64,000 nt of DNA from Ciceribacter lividus. GTDB lineage: Bacteria; Pseudomonadota; Alphaproteobacteria; Rhizobiales; Rhizobiaceae. Shown here piece by piece: positions 20,583 to 30,467 of this stretch. The notes beneath the pieces were generated by a model that was not told the origin of the DNA, searched no databases, and was given only the letters and a program-made list of their open reading frames with translations. A program made the position numbers and the translations under genes. The stretch lies in NCBI RefSeq assembly GCF_003337715.1, contig NZ_QPIX01000001.1:612682-676681 (forward strand), in the 5' to 3' direction. Each line of letters begins with the position of its first letter. Positions within the stretch are counted from its first letter, which is position 1.

Positions 20583-21752
20583 ATGGACGCGGCATTTTCG
20601 CTTCTGGCCGTGAACTTCGTGATCGCCCAGATTTTCGTGCTCGTGTTTGGTGTCGTCGCGTTGAAGGGGCCGTCGCGTCGTTCCGGCCTCGGCTTTGCTG
20701 TCGCCTTTGCCATCGCTTCGCTGTCGGCCGTCTGCGAGGCCCTGATCCCCATTACCGGATATGTCCGCTTCTTCGCGATCGGCGCCTTCGTGTCGATGTT
20801 CGGGGGCTTTTGCCTGCTCGCCCGGAGCATCACCCGGCACTACGGGCTTTGCGTTCCCAGCAGTGTTTTCTGGTTGCTCTTCGTCTCGGGCGTTTTCACC
20901 GATTTCCTGATCTACGACCTGCCGCGCGGGACGGTCGTCCATTCGGTCGCTTACCAGACGCCGTTCTTCCTGACGATGGCGCTTTCGGCCGTGGCCGTCT
21001 ACCGCTCCGGTCGTCGTTCGGGGGCGGACATGGTGCTGTTTTCCATGCTCGCACTGAGTGCCGCCTTCTTTCCGTTCAAGGCATATGTTGCGGTCAAGGT
21101 CGGTGCGGGCGAGACCGCAGACGACTATCTGCTCAGCAAGTTCGCGCTGGTGTCGCAGGGGCTCGGCGCCGTGCTGATCGTTGCCGCGGGGCTCGCAATG
21201 GTGGGCGTTTTCGTCAAGGAGGCGATCGAGGACGCGGTAGCGAAGGCCGACATCGATCCGCTTTCCGGCATCTTCAACCGGCGCGGCTTCGCAAGGCGCG
21301 TGGCGCCGCGGCTGGAGCGGGAGAACGAGATGGCGGCGGGCGCACTGATCCTTGCGGACATCGATCACTTCAAGCGGATCAACGACAACTTTGGCCATCA
21401 CGTCGGCGACATCGTCATCCAGACCTTCGCCCGCGTGCTGCGCGAGGCTGCGCCGAGCGATGCCGAGGTGGCGCGCATCGGCGGCGAGGAATTCGCGATC
21501 TACATTCCGGCGGTCGACAGCGAGCTTGCGCGCGAATGCGCCCACAACATTCGTGGCGCCATGTCGGCGGTCAGCCTCTGGCAGTTCTGTGACAGTGAGA
21601 CGATCACGGCGAGCTTCGGCGTCGCCTCGATTTTCGGCGGTGACACGCTGGAGCGGGCGATGCAGCGGGCGGACACCGCCCTTTATGCCGCCAAGGCGGC
21701 CGGCCGCGACCAGGTGCAACTGGCCGGGGGTCCGCAGGCGCTCGCCTCCTGA
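20583..21752 (+). CDS. Membrane-anchored GGDEF protein (diguanylate cyclase)
   Basis: A 389-residue protein with about six transmembrane helices in residues 8-212 and a C-terminal GGDEF domain. The active loop is GGEEF (300-304), with upstream DPLSGIFNRRGF (225-236) and the metal segment LADIDHFKRINDNFGHHVGD, so diguanylate cyclase activity is expected (two GTP to cyclic di-GMP). No RxxD inhibitory site is seen at the usual place before GGEEF, so product feedback is probably weak. Start choice: ATG 20583; the GGGGGAG at 20562-20568 is rather far (14 bases), and GTG 20568 is an alternative. The membrane part matches no sensor I recognise. Confidence 0.88.
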   Translation: MDAAFSLLAVNFVIAQIFVLVFGVVALKGPSRRSGLGFAVAFAIASLSAVCEALIPITGYVRFFAIGAFVSMFGGFCLLARSITRHYGLCVPSSVFWLLFVSGVFTDFLIYDLPRGTVVHSVAYQTPFFLTMALSAVAVYRSGRRSGADMVLFSMLALSAAFFPFKAYVAVKVGAGETADDYLLSKFALVSQGLGAVLIVAAGLAMVGVFVKEAIEDAVAKADIDPLSGIFNRRGFARRVAPRLERENEMAAGALILADIDHFKRINDNFGHHVGDIVIQTFARVLREAAPSDAEVARIGGEEFAIYIPAVDSELARECAHNIRGAMSAVSLWQFCDSETITASFGVASIFGGDTLERAMQRADTALYAAKAAGRDQVQLAGGPQALAS

Positions 21753-21765
21753 CGCCGCATGAAGA

Positions 21766-21793
21766 AAGGCGCGGTCCGCAGGAGCCGCGCCTT
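21766..21793. terminator. Terminator hairpin between GGDEF gene and hydrolase gene
   Basis: A 9-bp perfect stem (AAGGCGCGG at 21766-21774 with CCGCGCCTT at 21785-21793) in the gap between two convergent genes, suited to work in both directions. Confidence 0.7.
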
Positions 21794-21847
21794 GATTGTG
21801 ATTCCCGGGGAATGGAACAGGTCGGCCCCGGACGGGCCCGTACCTCG

Positions 21848-22525
21848 TCAGCGGATGCGCTTGGCAGCCGGCTCCGGCACCAGTTCGCCCTCGAGGCGGC
21901 GATCGAGGTAGTCTTCGCATTCGGCCAGCAATGTTTCCACCTGGCCGGAGAAGAAATGGTTGGCGCCCGGAATGGTCTTGTGGGTGATCAGGATGCCCTT
22001 CTGCGTCTTGAGCTTGTCGACCAGACCCTGGACGTCCTTTTCCGGAGCCACCTTGTCGGCATCGCCATGGATGATGAGGCCGGAGGACGGGCAGGGCGCG
22101 AGGAAGGAGAAGTCGTAGGTGTTCGGCTGCGGCGCGATCGAGAGGAAGCCTTCGATCTCCGGACGGCGCATCAGGAGCTGCATGCCGATCCATGCACCGA
22201 AATTGTAGCCGGCGACCCAGCAGCTCTTGGAATCCGGATGCAGGCTCTGCACCCAGTCGAGAGCGGAGGCCGCGTCGGAAAGCTCGCCCGCGCCGTGGTC
22301 GAATTCGCCCTGGCTGCGGCCGATGCCGCGGAAGTTGAAGCGCAGCGTCGTGAACCCGCGCTTCTGGAACATGTAGAAGAGCTGGTAGACGATCTGGTTG
22401 TTCATCGTGCCGCCGAACTGCGGATGCGGATGCAGGATGATCGCGATCGGCGCACTCTTCTCTTTGGACGGCTGGTAGCGGCCTTCGAGGCGGCCGGCAG
22501 GGCCGTTGAAAATCACTTCGGGCAT
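21848..22525 (-). CDS. Alpha/beta-hydrolase (COG2945-like) with Asn at the nucleophile elbow
   Basis: A 225-residue alpha/beta-hydrolase fold protein. Recognisable parts are ILHPHPQFGGTMNNQIVYQL (oxyanion region), LRFNFRGIGRSQGEFDHGAG, and the late acid/His segments IIHGDADKVAPEKD and IPGANHFFSGQ. At the nucleophile elbow the sequence is GYNFG (codon AAT), where hydrolases have GxSxG, so the usual Ser is replaced by Asn and classical esterase chemistry is doubtful. The start at 22525 follows a GGAG five bases away. It is divergent from the suf operon and shares its control region. Confidence 0.85.
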   Translation of the reverse strand: MPEVIFNGPAGRLEGRYQPSKEKSAPIAIILHPHPQFGGTMNNQIVYQLFYMFQKRGFTTLRFNFRGIGRSQGEFDHGAGELSDAASALDWVQSLHPDSKSCWVAGYNFGAWIGMQLLMRRPEIEGFLSIAPQPNTYDFSFLAPCPSSGLIIHGDADKVAPEKDVQGLVDKLKTQKGILITHKTIPGANHFFSGQVETLLAECEDYLDRRLEGELVPEPAAKRIR

Positions 22526-22586
22526 GGATACTCCGGTCGTTCGTGTTTTTTCGGTTCCAGACTGTCCACAGGGCAGCGCGATGACT

Positions 22587-22601
22587 TGACGAATGCAGTC
22601 A
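22587..22601 (+). promoter_or_regulatory. Candidate iron-responsive operator (IRO box, RirA type)
   Basis: TGACGAATGCAGTCA fits TGA-N9-TCA, the rhizobial IRO box bound by RirA. It lies about 140 bases upstream of the cysteine desulfurase that heads the suf operon. Matching this loose consensus by chance is possible, so confidence rests on the position. Confidence 0.5.
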
Positions 22602-22618
22602 GCTTTTCTAGAACAAAG

Positions 22619-22635
22619 TTTAGAACCGTTCGAAA
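22619..22635 (+). promoter_or_regulatory. Candidate Irr box (iron control element)
   Basis: TTTAGAACCGTTCGAAA is a near-perfect dyad and agrees at 16 of 17 positions with the iron control element as I recall it (TTTRGAAYNRTTCYAAA). It sits in the spacer before the suf operon, 18 bases after the candidate IRO box. Irr is the haem/iron-dependent regulator of rhizobia. Confidence 0.55.
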
Positions 22636-22742
22636 CTGGATGAAGGGTCACCCATTGTTGGACGTGTCATAAGGCAAGCCCGGCCGAAATTTCAAGAAAA
22701 ATGCGCCGAGCGGGCCGGAATGGGTCAAAAGCGAAAATAGTC

Positions 22743-23909
22743 ATGGCGAAACAACGCATCTACATGGACTGGAACGCGACGGCGCCTTTGCTCGGCGACG
22801 CGCGTGCGGCCATGCTCGATGCGTTGGCCGAACCGGGTAACCCGTCATCGGTGCATGCCGAGGGGCGTGCGGCCCGTGCCATGGTGGAGAAGGCCCGCCG
22901 GCAGGTCGCCGCACTTGTGGGCGCGGAGCCCTCGCACGTGACCTTTGCCAGTTGCGCAACCGAAGCTGCGAACCATGTACTGACGCCCGAATTCCGCATG
23001 GGACGGGCGCCACTCGTCGCGTCAATGCTCTATGTCTCGGCGATCGAGCATCCGGCGCTGCGGGAGGGCGGACGTTTTGCGGCCGATCGCGTCCGCGAGA
23101 TTCCGGTGACCGCGTCTGGCGTCGTCGATGTCGGCGCTCTCGAACGTCTTCTCGGGGCTCATCCGAAGGAAGAGGGCTTGCCGCTGGTCGCGGTCATGCT
23201 CGTCAACAACGAAACGGGCGTCATCCAGCCGGTCGCCGATGTCGCTCGTGTCGTGCATGGCCACGGCGGGGTGCTCGTGGTCGACGCGGTACAGGCGGCC
23301 GGCCGTATCGCGATCGACATGGGTATGCTCGGCGCTGATTTCCTCATCCTGTCGTCCCACAAGATCGGTGGCCCCAAGGGTGCCGGCGCACTCGTCTCGC
23401 GCGGCGAGACGCTGATGCCGGTGCCGCTCCTGAAGGGAGGCGGACAGGAGAAGGGGCATCGCGCCGGAACGGAGAACGTCGCGGCGATCGTCGGTTTCGG
23501 CGCTGCTGCGCAATGGATGTCCGAGGGCCTTGCCGAACGGAATGCGGCAATCGGCGCCTTGCGGAGCCGCCTCGAAGGCGGCATGCGTGCGGCGGCCTCC
23601 GATGTCATCATCCATGGCGCGGACGAGGTGCGGGTCGCCAATACCTGCTTCTTCACGCTGCCGGGGATGAAGGCGGAGACGGGGCAGATCGCCTTCGACC
23701 TCGAAGGTCTCGCTTTGTCTGCGGGCGCGGCCTGCTCGTCGGGCAAGGTCGGGCGGAGCCAGGTGCTGACGGCGATGGGACATGATGCCAAGACCGGTGG
23801 GCTGCGCATCTCGCTGGGGCCCTCCACGACGGCGGACGAGGTCGAGCGGGCGATTGAGATCTTTTCGCGGGTCGCATCGCGGCGCAAGATGGCCGGCGAG
23901 GCGGCCTGA
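22743..23909 (+). CDS. Cysteine desulfurase (IscS/NifS-like), first gene of the suf operon
   Basis: A 388-residue PLP enzyme releasing sulfur from cysteine as an enzyme-bound persulfide. The PLP lysine is in SSHKIGGPKGAG (about residue 206) and the catalytic cysteine in SAGAACSSGKVGRS (about residue 329). The long cysteine loop and MDWNATAPL start place it in the group I (IscS/NifS) class, different from the SufS encoded later in the same operon. Two desulfurases in one suf cluster is a common rhizobial arrangement in my recollection. ATG 22743 lacks a strong ribosome site, so the start is slightly uncertain. Confidence 0.93.
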   Translation: MAKQRIYMDWNATAPLLGDARAAMLDALAEPGNPSSVHAEGRAARAMVEKARRQVAALVGAEPSHVTFASCATEAANHVLTPEFRMGRAPLVASMLYVSAIEHPALREGGRFAADRVREIPVTASGVVDVGALERLLGAHPKEEGLPLVAVMLVNNETGVIQPVADVARVVHGHGGVLVVDAVQAAGRIAIDMGMLGADFLILSSHKIGGPKGAGALVSRGETLMPVPLLKGGGQEKGHRAGTENVAAIVGFGAAAQWMSEGLAERNAAIGALRSRLEGGMRAAASDVIIHGADEVRVANTCFFTLPGMKAETGQIAFDLEGLALSAGAACSSGKVGRSQVLTAMGHDAKTGGLRISLGPSTTADEVERAIEIFSRVASRRKMAGEAA

Positions 23910-23923
23910 AACGGGATGAACTT

Positions 23924-23943
23924 GCGGAAAGTCAATTTTCCGC
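23924..23943 (+). other. Hairpin in the desulfurase-sufB spacer
   Basis: GCGGAAA (23924-23930) pairs with TTTCCGC (23937-23943) around a six-base loop, in the 143-base spacer between the cysteine desulfurase gene and sufB. It could be a partial terminator or an mRNA processing/stability element that lowers or separates expression of the first gene. Confidence 0.4.
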
Positions 23944-24052
23944 TTGCGACGAGGGGTGAAATACACGCCTCTGGCAATTACATAAGGGGCGGTTTCCGCT
24001 TCTGCGTCATCAAGCTGTCGGACCTTGGACCCGGCAAGATTGGAGAACGAGC

Positions 24053-25521
<1,469 letters not shown>

Positions 25522-25522
<1 letters not shown>

Positions 25523-26004
25523 TGAAGCCTGTTGTCAACATTGATGATGTTGCGCTTGTGGAACATAGCGCCGGTGATGTTTTTGCCGAACGTTATGCGC
25601 CGCTCAGTGACGTCATCGGTGCTAGGCAACTTGGCTATAATCTGACAATCGTCCCACCGGGAAAGCGATCCTGCCCCTTCCACAATCACCATGCCAATGA
25701 GGAAATGTTCTTCATTGTGGACGGTGAGGGAACCTATCGTTTTGGCGATGAGAGCTATGCCGTGAAGACCGGTGACATTATGGCGGCCCCTGCCGGTGGG
25801 CGGGAAACGGCACATCATCTGATAAACACTGGTCAGCAAGATCTGAAGTACCTGAGCGTCTCGACCATGAATGACCCGGATATTTGCGAATATCCCGATT
25901 CAGACAAGTTTCTGGTGCGTTCCACGGCACCGGGTTCGTCAGAGGTTTTTCGCTACATTGGGCGCATGGCAAGCAAAGTCGGCTATTTCGATGGCGAGGC
26001 TTGA
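25522..26004 (+). CDS. Cupin-domain protein inserted in the suf operon
   Basis: A 160-residue single-domain cupin. The metal-binding motifs are readable: PFHNHHANEEMFFIVDGEG (about 52-70) gives HxH(x)nE, and GDIMAAPAGGRETAHHLIN (about 85-103) gives the second motif with a histidine pair. Substrate unknown. It starts on the sufB stop codon and is separated from sufC by 123 bases. A hand count over 25561-25920 gives about 52-53% G+C, against roughly 65% in a sample line of sufC, and its codon use is visibly less GC-biased. This suggests later acquisition than the suf genes; it is not part of any standard suf operon I know. ATG 25522 is used; GTG 25519 is in frame just before. Confidence 0.85.
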
Positions 26005-26127
26005 CGCTGGATGGGGTTTGCTACGGAGCTCGGAAATGAAATCAAATGGCTGTTGCGGGTGAATTGATCCGAAGCCGAACGTTTAAACAGGCGGCTCTTG
26101 AACCGCCCTAAGAACAGGAACACAGAC

Positions 26128-26883
26128 ATGCTTGAAATCAGAAACCTGCACGCCCGGATCGCCGAAGACGGCACCGAAATCATCCGTGGCCTGAACCTCA
26201 CCGTCAAGGCCGGCGAGGTCGCGGCGATCATGGGGCCGAACGGCTCCGGCAAGTCGACGCTCTCCTACATCCTGTCGGGCCGCGAGGACTACGAGGTCAC
26301 CGAGGGCGACATCCTCTACAACGGCGAGAGCATCCTCGAACTCGACCCGGCCGAGCGTGCGGCGAAGGGCATCTTCCTCGCTTTCCAGTATCCGGTCGAA
26401 ATTCCGGGCGTCGCCACCATGCAGTTCCTCAAGGTGGCGATGAACGAGCAGCGCAAGGCGCGCGGCGAGCCGGAACTGACGACGCCGGAATTCATGCGTC
26501 GCGTCAAGGAAGCCTCCGCCGAGCTGAAGATCGCGCCCGACATGCTGAAGCGGCCGCTGAACGTCGGCTTCTCCGGCGGCGAGAAGAAGCGCGCCGAGAT
26601 CCTGCAGATGGCGCTTTTGGAGCCGAAGCTCTGCATTCTCGACGAGACGGACAGCGGTCTCGACATCGACGCGCTGAAGATCGTCGCTGATGGCGTCAAC
26701 GCGCTGAAGTCACCGGACCGCGCGACCATCGTCATCACCCACTACCAGCGGCTCCTCGACTACATCGTACCGGACACCGTCCACGTCCTCTACAAGGGGC
26801 AGATCGTGAAGACCGGCGACAAGAACCTGGCGCTAGAGCTCGAAGCCGGCGGCTATGCCGACATCATCGGGCAAGCGGCCTGA
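26128..26883 (+). CDS. sufC: Fe-S cluster assembly ATPase SufC
   Basis: A 251-residue ABC-type ATPase of the SufBCD complex. Walker A is GPNGSGKS (about 37-44), the signature is SGGEKKR, and Walker B is LCILDETDSGLDID, all in normal order. SufC powers conformational change of SufB-SufD and is not a membrane transporter. The 123-base gap upstream, after the inserted cupin gene, holds a small GC hairpin (AGGCGG...CCGCCT around 26089-26110) and an AGGAA ribosome site. ATG 26128 gives the conserved MLEIRNLHA start. Confidence 0.97.
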   Translation: MLEIRNLHARIAEDGTEIIRGLNLTVKAGEVAAIMGPNGSGKSTLSYILSGREDYEVTEGDILYNGESILELDPAERAAKGIFLAFQYPVEIPGVATMQFLKVAMNEQRKARGEPELTTPEFMRRVKEASAELKIAPDMLKRPLNVGFSGGEKKRAEILQMALLEPKLCILDETDSGLDIDALKIVADGVNALKSPDRATIVITHYQRLLDYIVPDTVHVLYKGQIVKTGDKNLALELEAGGYADIIGQAA

Positions 26884-26906
26884 CCGGCCGGGAAGGAGTC
26901 CTGACG

Positions 26907-28181
26907 ATGACCCTGCAAGCAGCCAATCGACTGACGGCGGCAGAAACGCAGCTGATTGAAAGCTATTCGGACCAGATCGGCGAGTTGCCGGGCGACGGCG
27001 GTGTTCTCGCGGCCCGCGACCGGCTTTTCGATGAACTGAAGCGCGGCGGCCTGCCGACCCGCCGGGTCGAGGCCTGGCACTATACGGACCTGAGGAACCT
27101 CCTGCGTGTCGTTCCGGAGTTCGTGCCGGCGACGGATGCCACCACGGCTTCGCGCGTCGTGGCTGGATCGAGCCTGTTTGCCGTCCTGCAGGGGGTGGCC
27201 CAGGAGGTCCGTGCGCCGGATGGCGTCGACGTCCAGGCCTTCCGCAGCACGCTGGCGGACGGCTCCGCCGCCGCCCGGCTCGTCGCCTATGATCGCGACG
27301 ACACCATCGGACGCATCAACAGCAGTTTCGTGCGCGACGGCTTTGCCGTCTCGGTCGATGCCGACACGGTCGTCGAGGCGCCGATCGAACTGCAGTCCGT
27401 CCACGGCGCCGGCCAGCTCCATGTCCGCTATCCCGTCACCTTCGGCGCGAAGAGCCGGGTGACGGTGATCGAGCGGCACATCGGCGCCGGCACGGGACCG
27501 GCGCTCGTCTCGTCCGTCGCTGATCTCGTTCTCGGCGAGGGCGCCGAGGTGACCTGGATCATCTTGCAATCCGAAGGCAAGGAAGACACCCATCTCGGCC
27601 AGATCAAGGCCGAACTCGGGGAAAACGCGAAGTTCCGCCTCTTCATCATCAATGTCGGCGGCAAGCTGGTGCGGCAGGAAGTCCATGTCCGCACCGCCGG
27701 CGAGGGCTCCGACTTCACCCTGCGTGGCATCAACCTGATCGGCGGCGAGAGCCATGTCGACGTCACGATGACGCTCGGCCACGACGTCGCGAACACCACC
27801 TCGACCGAAGTCGTGCGCAACGTCGTTTTCAATCGCGGTCGCGGTGTCTTCCAGGGGATGATTAAGGTGGCCCCGGATGCCCAGAAGACCGACGCCCGCA
27901 TGGCCTGCAACACGCTGCTGCTCTCGGACGATGGCGAGTTCTCGGTCAAGCCCGAGCTGGAGATCTTTGCCGACGACGTGCAGTGCGCCCATGGCGCGAC
28001 GGTCGCCGACATCGACCACAACCATCTCTACTACCTGATGTCGCGTGGCATCCCGGAGAAGCAGGCGCGGGCCCTGCTCGTGCGGGCTTTCGTCGCCGAG
28101 ATCGTCGAGGAACTGGAAAGCGAGGCGCTGGTTGATGCCCTGGAAGGGGTGATCTCGGACTGGCTGGAACACCATGGCTGA
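26907..28181 (+). CDS. sufD: Fe-S cluster assembly protein SufD
   Basis: A 424-residue SufD, partner of SufB and SufC. The N-terminal RRVEAWHYTDLRNLLRVVPE and the beta-helix region (SRVTVIERHIGAGTGPALVS, NVVFNRGRGVFQGMIKVAPD, KPELEIFADDVQCAHGATVA with the conserved Cys-His) followed by the helical ending SRGIPEKQARALLVRAFVAE are diagnostic. It begins 23 bases after sufC and overlaps sufS by eight bases. Confidence 0.97.
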   Translation: MTLQAANRLTAAETQLIESYSDQIGELPGDGGVLAARDRLFDELKRGGLPTRRVEAWHYTDLRNLLRVVPEFVPATDATTASRVVAGSSLFAVLQGVAQEVRAPDGVDVQAFRSTLADGSAAARLVAYDRDDTIGRINSSFVRDGFAVSVDADTVVEAPIELQSVHGAGQLHVRYPVTFGAKSRVTVIERHIGAGTGPALVSSVADLVLGEGAEVTWIILQSEGKEDTHLGQIKAELGENAKFRLFIINVGGKLVRQEVHVRTAGEGSDFTLRGINLIGGESHVDVTMTLGHDVANTTSTEVVRNVVFNRGRGVFQGMIKVAPDAQKTDARMACNTLLLSDDGEFSVKPELEIFADDVQCAHGATVADIDHNHLYYLMSRGIPEKQARALLVRAFVAEIVEELESEALVDALEGVISDWLEHHG

Positions 28182-29418
28182 TCTCTCCTCGACAATCGCG
28201 GGCTATGACGTCGAGCGCGTCCGGCAGGATTTCCCGATCCTCTCGCGCGAGGTCTACGGCAAGCCGCTCGTCTATCTCGACAACGCCGCCTCGGCCCAGA
28301 AGCCGAGGCAGGTGATCGACGCAATCTCGCACACCTACGCGCACGAATACGCCAACGTGCATCGCGGCCTGCATTTCCTCTCGAATGCCGCGACCGAGGC
28401 CTATGAGGGCGCGCGCGAGAAGATGCGCCGGTTTCTGAATGCCGGCTCGGTTGACGAGATTGTCTTCACCAAGTCCTCGACCGAGGCGATCAACACCGTC
28501 GCCTACGGCTACGGCATGACGCATATCGGCGAGGGCGACGAGATCGTGCTGTCGATCCTCGAACACCATTCGAATATCGTGCCCTGGCATTTCCTGCGTG
28601 AGCGCAAAGGCGCCAAACTCGTTTGGGTGCCGGTCGACGATGACGGTGCCTTCCACATCGAGGACTTTGAGAAGTGCCTGACCGAGCGGACCAAGCTCGT
28701 CGCGATCACCCATATGTCGAATGCGACCGGCACCGTCGTGCCGGTCAAGGAGGTCTGCCGGATCGCCCATGAGCGCGGCATTCCGGTGCTGGTCGACGGC
28801 AGCCAGGGTGCCGTCCACATGCCGGTCGACGTCCGCGACATCGACTGCGACTGGTACGCCGTCACGGGACATAAGCTCTATGGCCCATCCGGGATCGGCG
28901 CACTTTACGGCAAGACGGAGCTGCTGAAGGAAATGCAGCCCTTCATGGGCGGCGGCGAGATGATCGTCGAGGTGACCGAGGACCGCGTGACCTACAACGA
29001 CCCGCCGCATCGCTTCGAGGCGGGCACGCCACCGATCGTCCAGGCGATTGGTCTCGGCCATGCCCTCGATTACATCGACAGCCTCGGCCGCGAGGCGATC
29101 GCCGCCCACGAGGCGGGACTTGCCGCCTATGCCGAGGAACGGCTGCGGGCGATCAATTCGCTTCGCATCATCGGCAACGCGCCGGGCAAGGGCGCGATCT
29201 TCTCGTTCGAGCTTGCGGGCATTCATGCCCACGACGTCTCGATGCTGATCGATCGCCGCGGGGTCGCGGTCCGGGCGGGCACGCATTGCGCGCAGCCATT
29301 GCTTGCGCGATTCGGCGTGACATCGACCTGCCGGGCGTCGTTCGGCCTCTACAATACCCGCGCCGAAGTCGATGCGCTGGCCGATGCGCTCGATTACGCG
29401 CGTACATTTTTTGCTTGA
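28174..29418 (+). CDS. sufS: Cysteine desulfurase SufS
   Basis: A 414-residue group II cysteine desulfurase that feeds sulfur to SufBCD. The PLP lysine is in VTGHKLYGPSGIGALYG (about K233), the persulfide-forming cysteine in RAGTHCAQPLL (about C372), and the N-terminal LVYLDNAASAQKPRQVIDAI is typical. In many bacteria SufS needs SufE or SufU; neither is visible here, so sulfur relay is either direct or through a gene elsewhere. Overlaps sufD by eight bases and is followed by sufT with a good GAGG ribosome site. Confidence 0.97.
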   Translation: MADLSSTIAGYDVERVRQDFPILSREVYGKPLVYLDNAASAQKPRQVIDAISHTYAHEYANVHRGLHFLSNAATEAYEGAREKMRRFLNAGSVDEIVFTKSSTEAINTVAYGYGMTHIGEGDEIVLSILEHHSNIVPWHFLRERKGAKLVWVPVDDDGAFHIEDFEKCLTERTKLVAITHMSNATGTVVPVKEVCRIAHERGIPVLVDGSQGAVHMPVDVRDIDCDWYAVTGHKLYGPSGIGALYGKTELLKEMQPFMGGGEMIVEVTEDRVTYNDPPHRFEAGTPPIVQAIGLGHALDYIDSLGREAIAAHEAGLAAYAEERLRAINSLRIIGNAPGKGAIFSFELAGIHAHDVSMLIDRRGVAVRAGTHCAQPLLARFGVTSTCRASFGLYNTRAEVDALADALDYARTFFA

Positions 29419-29428
29419 GGAGCCGCTC

Positions 29429-29809
29429 ATGAGTGTGAACGAGAGCGAACAGAAGCCGGACTTCCGCGAGGATATCGTGCAGTCGAACATCCCGCAGGAA
29501 GAGCTTGCGCGTCTTTCGGACGACATCGTCGCGGCGCTCAAGACCGTCTACGATCCGGAAATCCCGGCCGACATCTTCGAGCTCGGGCTGATCTACAAGA
29601 TCGACATCGACGACGACCGCATGGTCAAGATCGTCATGACGCTGACGGCGCCTGGCTGCCCCGTCGCCGGCGAGATGCCGAGCTGGGTGCAGAACGCCGT
29701 CAGTGCCGTCGAGGGCGTCTCCGGCGTCGAGGTCGAGATGACCTTCGATCCGCCATGGACGCCCGACCGGATGTCGGAAGAGGCCCAGGTGGCGGTCGGT
29801 TGGTATTGA
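29429..29809 (+). CDS. sufT: SUF-associated MIP18/DUF59 protein (SufT-like)
   Basis: A 126-residue DUF59/MIP18-family protein. The core AALKTVYDPEIPADIFELGL, VMTLTAPGCPVAGEMP (with the single conserved cysteine) and VEMTFDPPWTPDRMSEEA are classic. SufT-type proteins help mature Fe-S proteins downstream of SufBCD. The start ATG 29429 follows TTGAGGAG; the longer open frame upstream overlaps sufS in another phase and is not used. Confidence 0.92.
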   Translation: MSVNESEQKPDFREDIVQSNIPQEELARLSDDIVAALKTVYDPEIPADIFELGLIYKIDIDDDRMVKIVMTLTAPGCPVAGEMPSWVQNAVSAVEGVSGVEVEMTFDPPWTPDRMSEEAQVAVGWY

Positions 29810-29885
29810 TCGTCGTCAAGACCAGAACTACATTTGTATGACCGAAGCGCCGGACCTTGAACCCGGCTGCGGCAGGAGACAGGAA

Positions 29886-30278
29886 ATGGGCTTTCAAGTC
29901 ATGACCATGACGGACGCTGCGGCTCAGCGCGTCCGTGCAATCGTCGATAGTTCCGGACCGGACGCTCAGGGCGTTCGCGTCGGGATCAAGAAGGGCGGTT
30001 GCGCCGGCATGGAATACACGATCGAGCTCGTGACGGCGCCGAGCGCCAGGGACGATCTCATCGAGCGCGACGGGGCGAAGGTCTGGGTCGATCCGGCGGC
30101 CGTTCTCTATCTGCTCGGCACCGAGATGGATTTCGAGACGACGAAGCTGCGTTCAGGATTTACCTTCAGCAACCCGAACCAGACATCTGCCTGCGGCTGC
30201 GGCGAATCCGTGGAGCTGAAAGCGGCAGACCTCGCCGAGCTCGCCCGCCAGAAGGACGCAGCAGTGACCGCCGGCTGA
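29886..30278 (+). CDS. sufA: A-type Fe-S carrier SufA (HesB/IscA family)
   Basis: A 130-residue A-type carrier. The three cluster-ligand cysteines are in KKGGCAGMEY and the C-terminal SACGCGESVEL (CxC). It accepts clusters from SufBCD and delivers them to apo-proteins. ATG 29886 is preceded by a purine-rich GGAGACAGGAA. It closes the suf operon; the sequence around its stop codon can form a hairpin. Confidence 0.95.
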   Translation: MGFQVMTMTDAAAQRVRAIVDSSGPDAQGVRVGIKKGGCAGMEYTIELVTAPSARDDLIERDGAKVWVDPAAVLYLLGTEMDFETTKLRSGFTFSNPNQTSACGCGESVELKAADLAELARQKDAAVTAG

Positions 30279-30298
30279 GCAGCCGGCGGGGCGGTCAC
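30264..30298 (+). other. Hairpin at the end of sufA
   Basis: GTGACCGCCGGC (30264-30275) can pair with GCCGGC (82-87) and GGTCAC (93-98) with a five-base bulge, spanning the sufA stop codon. There is no clear U tract, so it may be a Rho-independent-like terminator or only an RNA-stabilising end. Confidence 0.35.
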
Positions 30299-30431
30299 CT
30301 GCTCTTCCACTCTGTTTCCGATAGCTGTTTCTTCAGCCGTCAGCGGCCGCCCGAAGGGCGCGCGGCTTTCGAACTCGCAGGCGTAGCGCCCGGAGGCTCT
30401 GCGCTTCCGTGTGAATTTTCTGCAAAAACTA

Positions 30432-30465
30432 TTGCTCTACGTTCCGCAATTTGTATAGTTTGCGG
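30432..30465 (+). promoter_or_regulatory. Promoter and dyad operator of the Lrp/AsnC gene
   Basis: A -35-like TTGCTC (30432-30437) and -10-like TATAGT (30454-30459) are 16 bases apart. A dyad CCGCAA-N10-TTGCGG (30444-30449 and 30460-30465) straddles the -10 box, a likely autoregulatory site. Expected transcription start (about 30466) coincides with the ATG at 30468, so the mRNA may be leaderless. Confidence 0.5.
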
Positions 30466-30467
30466 CC

